From contig JARDYH010000002.1 in NCBI GenBank assembly GCA_029215795.1, positions 297,135,973-297,199,972 on the forward strand: a DNA stretch of 64,000 bases. Reading direction: 5' to 3'. The stretch is from Anniella stebbinsi. Its lineage: Eukaryota > Chordata > Lepidosauria > Squamata > Anniellidae. Both the position numbers and the translations under genes were made by a program. The stretch's first letter is position 1. Each line of letters starts with the position of its first letter. Below the pieces are notes generated by a model. It worked only from the letters and a program-made list of their open reading frames with translations, was not told where the DNA came from and made no database searches. Below, in pieces: positions 1-11,995 of this stretch.

Positions 1-420
1 TTGTATTTTCAGTCTTGGTGAGTGTGTGTATTTGTTCTGTTGGTTGTTTTTTGCCTTGGTGCTTGTCTGGATTTTTATTATTTTTCCTTGGGTGGGTATG
101 TGGGTGAGTGTTGTATTTTTAATATTATTTTATTGCAATGGGTGTGTGCATGTTTTTGTTTTATTTTGCATTGTGTGGGTGGTTTATTATTAGTATTGTC
201 ATTATTATTTTGCCTTTGGAGAGCGTGGGGGTGGATTTTTATCCCCCCTTCCAGTTAAGTGTGTGTGTGGAGGTTGTTGTTGTTTAAATTGCTTTCAGGA
301 GGATGTGGAGTTTTCCCCCACTTTGGGCAAGTGTGCAGGGGTATGTAAATTTTAATTTTTATTGCCTTTAGTGAGCATGAGGTGTGCGTGGATGCTGCTA
401 CTGCTGATCTTTCCTGGGGT
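1..420. repeat. GT/T-rich degenerate low-complexity tract
   Basis: Strand asymmetry is strong: T and G dominate the + strand, with recurring pieces such as ttttattattt, gtgtgtgtg and ttgccttggtg at irregular spacing. This looks like an old degenerate tandem array. The open frames here are low-complexity artefacts rich in F, L, V and C. No gene is seen. Confidence 0.5.
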
Positions 421-428
421 GTGTATGT

Positions 429-606
429 CTGCCTTCTTTTGTATCTGGTCATGCTAGGATGGGCTCCTGCAGCTTTAACTGTTGTAATGTAGAGGGAATA
501 TCACCAGGTGCTGCATGCATACAAATGATACTTGCTGAAATTCCCTTTTCAATACAGCTATTAAAGATACAGGATCCCTGTCCTCCTTTCCATAATCACT
601 CTAACT
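429..606. mobile_element. Palindromic MITE family A, copy 1 (partial)
   Basis: This is the right half of a repeat found five times in the window. It runs from a central gccttcttttgtatctggtc, through the hallmark blocks ctttaactgttgt and gagggaatatcaccaggt, to the terminal block cctgtcctcctttcc. The left half is missing. The family is a long inverted repeat ending in (c)tagggtgacca-type termini, and two intact copies have 8 bp duplications typical of hAT elements. No protein is encoded. Confidence 0.7.
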
Positions 607-1868
607 AATGGAATAATTGTAACTTTTTTCCTGTTACCATAGTTCTTTAACTTACATAGCCAGTGGTGTATAGTTTTCTCTTTCCCTCTTCCTTTAATGC
701 AACGTTTGTGTCATTATGTAGTGCTATGTCAATGAAGTAGTGTGTTTTTCATTTTTGTTTATGACTGTTATGTCTGGTTGATAGCAAAGTGTTGCCTTGT
801 CCCAGAATTGTTCTGTCCCAGCAAGATAATATATGAGTGCATAGTGTGGCTTGTCTTGTCTTGTTTGACTGTGTCTGGGACTCCTAGGCTCTGAAAGCAT
901 CGTTCTGAGAGCATCTGCTGGTTGCATGATCCACGAGGCCGGGTTCTGGTGAGTGCACAGTTTTCCTTGACAGGAGGGGCTTGCACTTGCTATATTAAGG
1001 TGAACAAATGTGAAGAAGCTGCAATCCCATATGTATCTGGGAGTACGGTTTATTGAAGTCAACAGGACTTATTCCTGAGTTGTCATAGGATAGCATTGTA
1101 TGATAGGACATAGGGAGATGATAGCTTCTGAGTTATCTGCTACTCAGTTTTCTTTGGGTAAAGTATTAAACTCTCTGATTGGGATTTCTGTTCTCTGCAC
1201 ACTGAGGCAGTGTAAATTCAGGAGACATTTGGATAAAAGGAGGGAAAGATCTTTGTCTAGCATTGTGATAATGGGCATCTGTTCTGGCCTTTCTTTGTAC
1301 TTCTACTGACCATGGGCTTGTTTACATGGCTAATGAACCAGAGATATAATGACACATTTTTAGATTAGTTTCTCACTGATAAACCAGAAGTTGAAACAAG
1401 TTAAGAGATGCTAGTGAGAAATAACTGCTACAAGCCTTTAGTCCATTTTGTTCCATGACTGTTTGTAGGGTAATAGTATTTTATACTCTTTCTGAATGCT
1501 ACATTACTCATTTATTGTACTAGATTTTCCTGTACTAGATTTTTCTGCACTTGTCAACTGCTTCATTTGTTTAGTGCTGAATCTGTGAGTATGGATATGA
1601 GAAAGGTGATGAGGAAAGAGTGTTAAATGTTAGGAAAGGTGAGACTACGGTCATCCAGTGAAGGATTTGCAGTCAGAAAAGATATGTGAGGGAAAAGGAG
1701 ACTGTATCACACAAAGTATAGCAAAAGCTTTAAAGTACAGCAAAAGCTACAAAAGTAGGAGTGAAGTTAATTTCAGATACACTGAATGTCTCAGTGATTT
1801 TAACATGAAGATGTTATGCAGAACAGGTTTGTCTTAATTGTGTGCTGTGAAATCAGACATGTGACGAA
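607..1868. other. Gene-free stretch upstream of the minisatellite
   Basis: AT-rich, unremarkable sequence with no supported exon. Around 1,045-1,085 a short piece (tcaacaggacttattcctgag) resembles the squamate 'acttctgagtagac' repeat seen many times in the window. The small open frames show no recognisable domain. Confidence 0.5.
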
Positions 1869-2010
1869 GGCCATCTTTGGGTGGGCACGTCCCTTTGGGG
1901 GCTGGCCATGTTGGTGGTCACGCCCCCTTGGAGGCCGGCCATGTTGGTGGGCACGCCCCCTTGGAGGCTGGCCATGTTGGTGGGCATGCCCCCTTGGGGC
2001 GGCCATGTTG
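1869..2010. repeat. 33-bp minisatellite, about four units
   Basis: The block ggccatgttggtgg recurs at 1,904, 1,937, 1,970 and 2,001, with a diverged first copy at 1,869, so the spacings are 35, 33, 33 and 31. Each unit contains cacgcccccttggagg or a close variant. 33 bp is a multiple of three, so all frames on both strands stay open and give spurious repeat peptides rich in G, W, H and P. The array ends in a block (ccaaaatatggtcaccct) resembling the terminus of MITE family A. Confidence 0.88.
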
Positions 2011-2045
2011 TCCTCCTTTTTGGTTTCCAAAATATGGTCACCCTA

Positions 2046-2283
2046 CATTTGTATGCAATTAGTTCCTGGTGAAATTCCCTCCTCATCACAACAAAGTTGC
2101 AGGCACTATACTAGAGTGACCATATACAAAAGAAGGCAGGGCTCCTGCAACTTTAACTGTTGTGATGAAGAGGGAATTTCACCAAGAACTAATTGCATAC
2201 AAATGTCTCTGGCTGAAATTCCCTTTTCTCTACAACTCTTAAAGTTACATGAGCCCTGACCTGGATTTTATCTGGTCACCCTA
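2046..2283. mobile_element. Palindromic MITE family A, copy 2 (5' truncated)
   Basis: It begins inside the left arm (catttgtatgcaattag), crosses the centre (ctatactagagtgaccatat) and ends at the right terminus (tatctggtcacccta). The outer left arm is replaced by the minisatellite-bearing sequence. Confidence 0.75.
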
Positions 2284-3582
2284 GCTAATATGTCTCTGAG
2301 TACAAAGGTCTGATCCCCTTAGTAAATCTGCTCTAATATGACAGAGGGTCTGGCCAGCCACATATGTCATAGTGCCACAGATAAGCCAATGGTAGGCAGA
2401 CAAGCTACAGTATTTATGCTGACTAAACCCCTTATGGCATCATATGTTATAAGGCTAAGGTAAAAGAGGACAAGATTGTATGGGACAACAAAATAAATTG
2501 CATTGTATGGATCCCTTGATTACGCAAGAGTGGAGATGCTAGAGAAATTCAACATAGACTCAAATGAGTTTGGATTTCTAAGAATCTGACCTGCAGGATC
2601 TGCTGCAGATGAGTCTCCCCAAGGCCACCTGGAGTCCACGGACTCCCGGATTATTATTTTTTTAAAAAAATAATAATCCCAAAATGAATTTGCAGGCAAA
2701 TACACAGGTTTCTGCTGAGACATATGCCATGCTGAAAAATATATGTGAGAAAAAGTTCAAATGGAATGGGGGACAATATGGTAAATGTACGTACTAAGAT
2801 AAATTATGTAAATTGTTGCATAATGGGGGGGGGTGGAAATCAAATCTGTCTGTGAATGGATAAAGGAACATGTGACACTGCACAATCCATGAAACACATG
2901 CAGGATGAATGTTACAAAACCCAGACATCCCTACGAAGGAGTAAGTTCTATACTTGCAATTTCAAATAAAATCCATCTTCTTCCACATCTATTTATCCAA
3001 GCATATACTGAAAACTTGGAATAAACATCTACCCACCCTATCTGTGAATAGGAAAGGGTAGTTAAAGTATGTGAAAGTTAAGCCAGCTTGAGTAGGAGCC
3101 TTCAGATTCTCCTTAGTATTTTTTTGCGGGCTGAATCACTTCAAAGGTAGTTTTATGAGGAATGGCTTTGGATTTACTGTGTAGGCAGCATGTGATAAGT
3201 GCATGCACTAGGAGATACATTTTCATTTGAATAGATCTAGTAACATGAGACTAATTGCTGACTACCAGGCAAATTCAGAGGCGTAAATAGCCTCTGAGGC
3301 ATTCACCTTCGAACTTTGGCAGTAACATGAAAAGAGATCCACCCACATGAATACAGGTGTGTACATATACCACCATGATGTAACCCTGGAAACTCAGGGT
3401 TTCTGTTCATATGTGTCTACATCTCAAAGTGGGTAGGCCCCCTTCACACTGACATGGCCACCAGGGGGATGGCAGCCATGCATGTCAGGACAAGGGTAGG
3501 GGACATTCAGGATGTGTCAGGAAGCACAATCCCAATGCTCTTCCATGAGTAGGAGATTTAATGCATAGATGCAACCCAGATA
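2284..3582. other. Gene-free stretch with an AT palindrome
   Basis: No exon or transposon protein is seen. The only structured site is a perfect 32 bp AT-rich palindrome at 2,648-2,679 (ggattattattttttt and its reverse complement). Confidence 0.5.
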
Positions 3583-3890
3583 TTGGTGGGGGCTGGGTGG
3601 TCTAATCAGTTGTGTTGGCTGCCAGTGTGTTTCCAAGCCCAATTTAAACTGCCGGTTTTAACCTTTACAGCCCTCAATGGTTTGGGCTCAAGTTATTTCA
3701 AGGATTGCCTTCTCTCATACCAGTCTGCCCACACTTTGAGGTCATCAGTAGGAGCCCTTCTCACTTAACTGTTGCCAAGGGCAGTTAGGCTTGTGAGCAC
3801 AAGGGAGGAGGCCTTTCCAATGGTGGCCCTGCAGCTCAGGAATCAGCTTGCACCAGGGTTCGTCAGGCCCCTTCTTCAGGAAGGCTCTCT
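3583..3890 (+). pseudogene. L2/CR1-type LINE reverse-transcriptase C-terminal fragment
   Basis: Translation gives LCWLPV, then FTALNGLGSSYFKDCLL, then AHTLRSS and REEAFPMVALQLRNQL. These match in order the C-terminal tail of the better-preserved element at 32,701-33,927 (LHWLPI, FKALHGLGPGYLRDRLF, MLRSSG, RTFSSASSRLWNDL). A stop and a frame change interrupt it. It joins directly to a (TCTA)n microsatellite, as expected for LINEs of this group that end in short tandem repeats. Confidence 0.65.
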
Positions 3891-3895
3891 GTCTG

Positions 3896-3949
<54 letters not shown>

Positions 3950-3968
3950 ATCTATCTATCTATCATCT
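3888..3968. repeat. (TCTA)n microsatellite
   Basis: About 18 TCTA units with an interruption (tatcatctatc) near the end. It is probably seeded by the tail of the adjacent LINE fragment. Confidence 0.95.
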
Positions 3969-6300
3969 AATTAAATTTCTCCAGTGGGAGCAGTGCGGGG
4001 CATTCCAGGGAATGGCAGGGGCTGCATGCAAACCATGGGCCACTTATTGCTCCACCCTGCTTTAAAATAATATGTAGTTTCACCTCAGAGGCCTCCACAT
4101 TGCTTTTCTCTCTCAGGGTTATTTAAAACTAAATCGATGTGGAGATGTTGCCTAGGGGAAAGGCAGAGGAAAGAGGAATAGAGGATTCTTAAAAGCATCC
4201 AAGCCTCCTAGAACATTTTGGTATACTAATATGGATGTTGCAATTCTGCAAGTCTCTTTCTTTTGGAGCTCTGATTTTGGAGTTACCTTATCAAAGCTTT
4301 TATTCTGTGTGGCTTTTCTGAATGGACACAACCTTGTAAACAGGATGCAGACACCTTCTAAAAATGTTGGCTTAGGGAGCCATTATAAAAACTAGGAGGC
4401 AGGTCTAGTATTCTGCCCCGTACCTGTCATTTGAGCTCTCTGGCACACATGTTAATTCTTTCTGGGACAGCAGCAGGCAGGATGGGGATCAGCACCAAGT
4501 ACATATGAGTTCTGTGAATAACGGATGCCATGATTCAGAGGACCAGTGATCTACAAAACATGATGCCTCTAGAAGAATGCCTTGTTTCATTAATTATGTT
4601 GTAAATTGGGGGTTGGACAGGATAAGATTAACACAACCAGTAGGATTGCTGATGATTATTTTAATAGTCTGGCAAGTGTGTCTTTTGTTAGGGAAATTAC
4701 AGGCAATGGCCCACAATGACTAGGAGATTTCCAGAGACTGTTCTGGGAATGTAAAGCCATTATAGAAAATGGGAATGTCTTTTTCCCCTTCTCTGCTCCT
4801 AGTGAGGTGATATAATCCAGATGTGTCTGTAGAAAGACTGCTATTTCAGAAGGACTAGGAAAGACACAGAGACTGAATTTCAGCTTTGTAAGCATCATGA
4901 ATTCAGGTTCTTAGGCAAGTTATTTGTCTTTTAGCCTCAACTGTTTGCCTTTCTGTGAAATAGGTGCTTTGTCACTGGTCATATAAACTACGGAAGCCAT
5001 GTTGTGAATGGGCACTTCTCTGGTAGCTATTTTGTGATGGCATCCATGACATTTTTTCAAAATCCCAAATGTGCCCATGGACCCAGAAAAAATGGGAGAT
5101 TCCTGCCGTAGAACATCAGGTGTGGAAGCAGTGACCTTTGGCTACCTTTTGGAGTATTTAAGCTGTGCCTCTTGTACATTTGTAAATAAACATTAATATT
5201 ACAAAATGCCTATTAGTTTTCAATGTCCTCTTTCCAAAGGAAACCAAACCTGGGTAAATGTTGTGCCCCCTGGAACGTTCCCTTCTTGGAGAAGTGAGTT
5301 TGATTCTTAAGAGGACCTCATCAGTGGTGAGAAATTAAGTGTAACCATGACGCCTGGAACACTACAAGGAAAAACTCATATTCTCTAACCAGAAAGGGAA
5401 ATTAAATTCTGGAATTGGAATAAATTGCTTACATTGTGCACACATACATAGTTTTACTAAATGTGTAATATGCTTAATTGCATTTTGTTTGTGATCTTTG
5501 CGAGAATTTGGACATTATATCACATTTGTTTCAGAAGTGGGGAAAGAGATATTTAAAATATGGAGAAAGAGAGTGAAATATGAATAGGGAGCAGGGGGAA
5601 TGTCCTATGTGCATATAGAGGGATCAGGAGCTATACAGAATTCTTCACAACTACCACTAACACCACTGTAGGCTTCACTCAGACTATCCTTTGTTCCAAG
5701 TTCTTAGCAACGAAACAAAACCAGACCCCAATCAAACAGTTAATTCACAAATATGAGCCAAGGAATCGATTTTTTAAAAACCATGAAAGTTTAGGTGGTT
5801 TGTATGCTGCAGATATGTCCAGATATGGTGCATCTAGATATTTTGTTTCTAGTTGAGAGACGGAGTGGGGTTCCAGTCTTTAGCCCTGGCTCCTGCTGCA
5901 ACATGCACATCAGCGAATATGAGACAGGGCCATACACACGTTCTAATGTACACATATAGAACTCCACATGAAGTCGAGCAACACATGAGGTTCTCCCCTT
6001 TCATGGAAGAGTTGTACCTGCTTACATAAGGCCCATTCTCAGTCATGATATGGATAGTGGGGTGTGTTGCCAGCATGCATGGCAGTGAGGAATGAGGCTA
6101 CCTCATCCAGCCTCTCTACCCCTCACACATGAGGGTGCTTGTCTCAATCATCCTAACCCTTTTGATGGACTTTCACTGCTGTGGAAAAAGACCTTTCTTT
6201 TTCAACAAGTGTTTGACATGCTGACTTGCTGAATTTTAATCTCCATCGTATAATATTCTGAACTGTGTTTACTTGCTGTTAGTAATTTTAGGTTTTTATT
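3969..6300. other. Gene-free AT-rich stretch
   Basis: No supported exon. The block around 4,980-5,210 (gccatgttgtgaatgggc onward) has the look of an old interspersed repeat but I cannot name it. The AATAAA near 5,187 lies in AT-rich DNA with no associated coding region. Confidence 0.45.
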
Positions 6301-6304
6301 GAAT

Positions 6305-6390
6305 TCATACCTTCTCTTGTTTTTTATGTTGCAAATCGCTTTGAGCATTTTTAATGGAAAGGTGTAATAAAACTAATTTTAAAAGATGGA
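6305..6390 (+). mobile_element. LINE 3'-tail fragment
   Basis: The string gcaaatcgctttgagcattt followed by ggtgtaataaaa resembles the 3' end of the LINE tail at 31,655-31,735 (gtaaatcgctttgggagcg then ggggtaaaaac). The long minus-strand open frame over 6,305-6,751 is AT-rich chance coding. Confidence 0.45.
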
Positions 6391-6879
6391 TCAAATAATT
6401 TATTAATACTGAATTGGTATAATCGGTGTAAATTTGTTTAATTTTGATGTTTAAAGTACTGTCAAAAATATAGCTCATGGATGTCAACTTCCTTTCATGA
6501 TGTTTATTCCATGAACTGTACATTGGCAAGTCATCAGTAATCAGACATATTGTGTAGACTTTAATTCTTCCTCTGCTTATTTTAAACCTGCTCTGTACAG
6601 TACAAAAAGGGACAATATAACTTTGTATGACTGTATTTAAGGAATAGTAAAAACAAATGGCAGGCACTTTATTACAGGAAGTCTTCATACCTTGAGTGCA
6701 CTTTGTGGCATGGGGCCAATGTGCAAAAGGCTGTAAAAGAAATATAATCATCTTCTATAAATATACTCTTGTACCCGTATTGTATCAAAAAATAATAATA
6801 GGCAGGCTGTTATTATTGTCCTTCTACATCAGCAGCTGCTTTGTCAGGGTTAATGATGGCATAACATAGTCATGATGTT

Positions 6880-7225
6880 ATATCACCCTCAGCAGCATAC
6901 TAGAAGGAAACTGAGAAATGGCCTGAAACATTCCCCAAAGAAAGCAGATCTGGCCACTGTCACACATGCCTTGATCACATCCAGCTGGATTATGGTAAAA
7001 TGCTGTACTTGGAACTGCTTTTGAAAAGTGTGGAAAGTGCAGCTGTGCAGAATGCTGCAGCACAGACTGCTGTCTGTTTAAAGCACATGACTTCATTATA
7101 GGTTCCTTGTAGTTTCAAGCACAATTCAAAATTTCAGTCATTACCTTTACATGGTTTGGGACAAGTGCTTTGAAGGACTGCCTGCTTCTACATGAACTTT
7201 CCTGGACACTAAGGTAATCACACAG
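6880..7225 (+). pseudogene. L2/CR1-type LINE reverse-transcriptase fragment
   Basis: Conceptual translation across frames gives LATVTHALITSSWIMVKC, then KVQLCRMLQ, then FTWFGTSALKDCLL and LSWTLR. These parallel YALVTLRLNFCNVL, RKLQLVQNMATRLV, FKALHGLGPGYLRDRL and MLRSS in the element at 32,701-33,927. Several frameshifts and stops make it a dead fragment. Confidence 0.6.
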
Positions 7226-7234
7226 GTCATGCTC

Positions 7235-7554
7235 TAGGGTGACCAGATAAAATCCAGGTCAGGGCTCATGTAACTTTAAGAGTTGTAGAGGAAAGGGAAT
7301 TTCAGCCAGTGTCATTTGTATGCAATTAGTTCCTGGTGATATTCCCTCTTCATCACAACAGTTAAAGGTGCATGCACTATACTAGAGTGACCCTATACAA
7401 AAGAAGGCAGGGCCCCTGCAACTTTAACTGTTGTGATGAAGAGGGAATTTCACCAGGAACTAATTGCATACAAATGACAGTGGCTGAAATTTCCTTTTCT
7501 CTACAACTGTTAAAGTTACATGAGCCCTGACCTGGATTTTATCTGGTCAGCCTA
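7235..7554. mobile_element. Palindromic MITE family A, copy 3, with 8-bp TSD
   Basis: A complete 320 bp copy. It starts tagggtgaccagataaaat and ends attttatctggtcagccta. The two halves are near-perfect reverse complements around a centre near 7,390 (actatactagagtgacc). Flanks are tcatgctc (7,227-7,234) and tcatgccc (7,555-7,562), a 7/8 duplication. The 8 bp length and terminal sequence fit a non-autonomous hAT-type transposon. No ORF. A transcript would fold into a hairpin of roughly 150 bp per arm. Confidence 0.85.
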
Positions 7555-8228
7555 TCATGCCCTATACCCTGTAATGGTTGATGAAGACATGAGCCGGGAC
7601 ATTTTTGGTTGCAGTGTCCAGGCTCCCTCTATTTGATAGTTGATATTTTGACTATCAGTCAAAACAGTACCTGTGTGTAAGGGAAAGGCCTTGAGCAGAA
7701 GGAAAAGCACAAATGACAACAGGAAGCTCACAGGGACAACCACAAGGAATTATCTGTTACTCAGTGAAAAGATAAACAGGAAGTGGGGATTTGAGTCCCG
7801 CCACAGGACGATTTGAAGTGACCACTATGGGGCAAACAGTGGTATAGCAAGGGAATTTTAGACCCTGGGCATAATGTTTACTGGGACAGCCTTTATATGT
7901 CCTTCAATGTGAGGTGACATAACTAACACTGCTGGGTTTCAGGCGGCCCTGGGCATACATTCCCCTCATGCTGTACTACCCCCTTCCCCATAGCTACTGC
8001 CCTATGTCCAGCTAGTCAGCCTGCCTCCACCACCACCTAGCTCAGCTTTCTCCCTGTCCACCCTCCGATCTCATTGCTAATCACTCCCCACGGCTCCACA
8101 AATGTGCTAGGCAACGGGGTCCTTTTTCTTCTTTATAAACGGTTGCAAGGGTGAGCCAAGGAATGGGCATAAATGGCTGGGCAGGCATTGAACTAAGTAG
8201 CTTGCACACCACTCCGCATCTGGTTTTT
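7555..8228. other. Gene-free stretch
   Basis: No exon seen. 7,830-8,060 contains diverged pieces of a 'cagtggtatagcaaggg ... ctgggcat' type repeat. Confidence 0.4.
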
Positions 8229-8285
8229 GGGAGGAGGAGGAGGAGGAGGAGGAGGAGGAGGAGGAGGAGGAGGAGGAGGAGGAGA
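8229..8285. repeat. (GGA)n microsatellite
   Basis: About 18 uninterrupted GGA units. They create spurious poly-Arg and poly-Ser open frames on the two strands. A short (GGTA)/(GATA) run lies nearby at 8,409-8,437. Confidence 0.97.
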
Positions 8286-8439
8286 AAAGAGGAGTCCCCT
8301 TCCCCAAGGTGGCTTGGAAAATGGGGGGAATGTTAACCCCACCTTGTCACATTCTGCTCTTTCCCACCCCCCAACTGCTCTCCCTTAATGTTCAGAAGGG
8401 AAGGAGATGGGTGGGTAGGTAGGTAGGTAGATAGATATC

Positions 8440-10300
8440 TTCAAAAACAACAACAGCCATGCTGGAGCCAGCTCCTTCTGACAGTGCTTGACTAAACATC
8501 TACCTTGTGAGTAAAAAGAAGGGGAATCCATTCCTCCCCAGCCTCCTTCCTGCATGCTAAACTGGGAAGGAAGAGTGCTCTGCTCTGAATCCATCCCAGA
8601 CCCTGCTTCAGCATCCAGAATAGGAAAGCATGCATTTTCAGTTAAAGCAAAACAGTTCAGTGGTGATGCACAGCTCAGGGGAGTGCCTGTGAGCCAGCTC
8701 TTCCCACGCGCATCTACTTAACAGGAAGAGGGGCAGGGGCACACTGAGAGTTGGAGTTGGCTGTGGGCAGGGCTGCTGCCAAGTCAGGTCAGCAGGCAAT
8801 TTGCTGCCTGGTATTCCTGCTGCTGTTGAACTTTTCCTTATTTAATTGTGATGCTGCCCCCCATCTTTAGCGGTCACTTGGGCAGGGCATCTGGAGGTCT
8901 GCACCTAACTACAACTCTGGAGGCAAAGCAAAACTTCTGCCTTTTCTGCCAGCAATGTGTAAAGAGGAGGCAGTAGGATTAAAACACAATCCTCCCGCAC
9001 TATATGGACAAATTCCCTAACCGCGTGGTCACAGGAGCAGACAAAAGACAGACTTCATGACTGGGCTGATGTCGTCTCCCAGGGGCCCAGTTTAAGGGAG
9101 GTCCTCTTCCTTCTGCCCACCCCATTTATGGCAGCAAGGAAGAACATTTGTATGGACCAGAACTAAAAGGGGGCAATGTGAACCTGTAGCCTGGTGGAAA
9201 CAGCACATGCCAGACTTAATCCCACAGGACAAAGAGATGGCAAAGGCCACACAGATACACCTAAGGCAGCACTGTAATACACTAAGAAAAAATGGTGCAA
9301 ACCTCAATAGTCTCATTTAGATAAATATTTAACCACAGCTGCTTCACATGTTGAGTACAGGTTGTCGTTGAATTGTGGGTTGTTGATTTTTGAAATCTGG
9401 GTTATTTGTAGGTAACAATGCATAGTTAAACTATAATGCAGGGTTTGCATGTAACCACAATCTATGTTTCTACAACAACCCATATAGAGATGTCTTTACA
9501 TGTGGACTAGGTCAGTAACTTTCCTTTCCATGTTCCCTTGGTTAACTGGCAGGTCTTACCAGGTATTTCCTCAGTCTACCTTATTATCAATTCTCCTCTG
9601 CTTCATGCAGACATCTGCTTGGCTTACTATGCCAGAAGTAATCAGGGCTGGTGGGGGAGTCAGGAAGGCTTTGAGCCCCTAGGACAATCACACTGCTTTA
9701 CTTGTCCTTTAAGTAGCAAGGCCCTGGCCAAGATGTAAACAGTCAACTTTGATAATGTAATAGAGAGCCCTCCTATTCCATGTGTTCCCCATAGGAATGG
9801 ATGATTTCTCAATTTCAATTTCTCTCAGTTTTTCATTTTTCCATTCTTAAGTTTGGTTCTTCCTGAATGTTGAGAATTAGTTTTTAAAGCTCTTATGAAA
9901 ATGCATAAGGTTTCCTTTCTGCTTACCATCCCAAGAACTGAGGCACACCCGATCAGGGGGTGGGGTGCAAGTAACACATCAAAGTGCTCTCAGTGGAGGT
10001 GGGTGAAGAATAGCAGTTAACCCATGCAAACATGGTTTGTGGTAGAGACCAATTAGGCTAAATTATTGAGGGTTTACAAGGATTCCATATTCAGTAGGTG
10101 ATGAATTGCCCGGGCATCTATTATCCAGGGATGCTTCTAGATAAGGCTTTTATTGCATCATCATTCTGCCTCATTCATGGAATTGAACATTACAGTTCAG
10201 AAGTCATAGCCTTGTGCTTGCAGTCTTTCTGTGTTTCCTCACTGCTTCTTCCATCTTTCTTCTTACCACAGAAAATCCATTAAGGAAGAAAGGCAGAATG
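8440..10300. other. Gene-free stretch
   Basis: No supported gene. Only diverged repeat scraps are visible, such as 8,755-8,880 with ggcagggctgctgcc. Confidence 0.4.
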
Positions 10301-10301
10301 T

Positions 10302-10375
10302 ATTTCTTTATTACATTTCTATACTGCCCCATAGCCAAAGCTCTCTGCGTGGTTTACAAAGATTAAAAACTTTCA
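10302..10375 (-). mobile_element. LINE 3'-end fragment, antisense
   Basis: The sequence ttacatttctatactgcccc followed by atagccaaagctctctgcg and a taaaaac block is shared with 47,077-47,125. Both look like the reverse complement of a LINE 3' end. Confidence 0.55.
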
Positions 10376-11009
10376 GTCCTTCCCAGGCTGCTCTACAGAG
10401 TCTCTCATAATCAATCTGCTGCAAGATACCAATAAGCAAATCACAGTGCAGGTGGCCAAATGTTTGAATTTGGCCATCTCTACCATGACAACTGTTCACC
10501 TTAAAATAGTATTTAATAGACTTTGTCTTATCCCTCAGCTTTGTTTAAGTTTTCTCCTATACTTTTATTTAAATGATGTTTTAATGGCCTGTTGTCTGCA
10601 AATAAAGAATTACTAGATTAAAAACATTAAAAATAAAATATGCAAAATTTAAAAACGGACAAACAAGCTGTAGAATAGTCTTCTGATTACTAGTGCTAGG
10701 AGCCCTCCACCTGGAAGCACCCCAGAAGTGTTTAGCAATAGGACAGTCACTAAAGCAGAAATAAGGCGGAGAGATTAGGAGTTAAATGACTGGTTTCTCA
10801 AGGCAGACTCAATTTTGCACTTATCTCTTCCTATCCCACAGTTATATGGCTTTTCCTTCCAGGATTGGAATGGTGAAAGGGTTAGGATACCTTCACTCTC
10901 CTTGGGGAATGCATAGCCTTTCTCCCAAGAGCCTCCCATCAGGCTACACTCTCACTCTCCACCTGGTGGGTTGGGAGCGATCTTGCTTCCCTTAGCAGCT
11001 CTGGCTTCT

Positions 11010-11270
11010 TTCTACATTTGCACTTCTCCAAATTTTTAAACTGAGTTCTCCAATCAAAAATGCATACAAGAATGAGTATATTAGGGGAAAGTTCACACAA
11101 AAATACATATATTAGTGAAAATAACATTGCACATAAAAATTTGAAGAAATGTATATAAAATGCCTACACATTTTCATGTAAAAATTTCACGCTTTTTAAA
11201 AAAATTCTCAACCTTTAAGATTAGAAAAATGAGAAACTGAGTGAAACTAACGTTAAGAGATACATCCACC
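11010..11270. repeat. Unnamed interspersed repeat B, copy 1
   Basis: It shares an ordered set of blocks with 48,459-48,725: gcacttctccaaattttt, gagttctccaat, atatattag.ggaaa, acaaaaata and an AT-rich tail with aatgcatacaagaatg. Both copies are in the same orientation. No ORF of substance. I cannot assign the family. Confidence 0.55.
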
Positions 11271-11987
11271 CTTGTTACACATGCCCCAAAAGGCAATTCC
11301 TAACTAAGGATAAGGCTACATTTCTTGCTGTTCATAGGGAAAGTTTTAGATTTAATGTGCTATGCAACTGTACTGTAGATGGTATTAATTATATATGAAA
11401 TGAAATTCTTAACCTATGCCTGGATTTGATTTAAAAAACCAAAACAGAAAAACAGAAAAAATAAAACAGAAATTGGCTTGTTAGATCTGTTTGCAGAACT
11501 TGTATGTAATTTGTTTATTTTGGCATGGCTGAGTATCAGTTTTCAATTCTTCTTAGCATAATATCACATTATTTAACATTTCTGTGTTGTCTTCGCAAAC
11601 GGTGATTCTGGATACATGACTCCTATATCTCAGTAGAATTATTATTGTTTATAGTAGTGAAAGGAAAGGATATTTATCCTGTGTTTATGAAACTGATCAA
11701 GTATATGGAGGTCAACGTGTTATATCTGCAATTGCAAGAAATAAAAATATCACATTAGAGTCGCAATAGCCAGATCACATCACCCAGGTTCTACTTGAAA
11801 TCATCTGCTGTGGGGTCAGTTTAGGGCTACATTTAATGAGCATTTCTAAAGACATGAACACACTTATCTGCTAAGAAGACTGCTTTAAATAGAATTCTGC
11901 AATATCTTTATACAGATATTACATAGAGGTAAATTGAATTTACATAATATATTTCAGATTAGGATGTAAGTACTCCTGAAGACTGTG
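11271..11987. other. Gene-free AT-rich stretch
   Basis: Ordinary AT-rich sequence. I see no coding potential, RNA gene or structured repeat in it. Confidence 0.5.
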
Positions 11988-11995
11988 GGTTTAAC

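Noticed and set aside
1816..2259. 147-codon + frame and overlapping frames with W/G/H/P repeats
   Set aside because: They come from the 33 bp minisatellite, whose unit length is a multiple of three. No start context or homology.
3888..3968. CRISPR-like regular repeats
   Set aside because: It is a tetranucleotide microsatellite without spacers. The genome is eukaryotic.
6305..6751. 148-codon minus-strand frame
   Set aside because: AT-rich, with no domain and overlapping a LINE tail. Chance open frame.
8107..8336. Open frames rich in poly-Ser (-) and poly-Arg (+)
   Set aside because: They are readings of the (GGA)n microsatellite.
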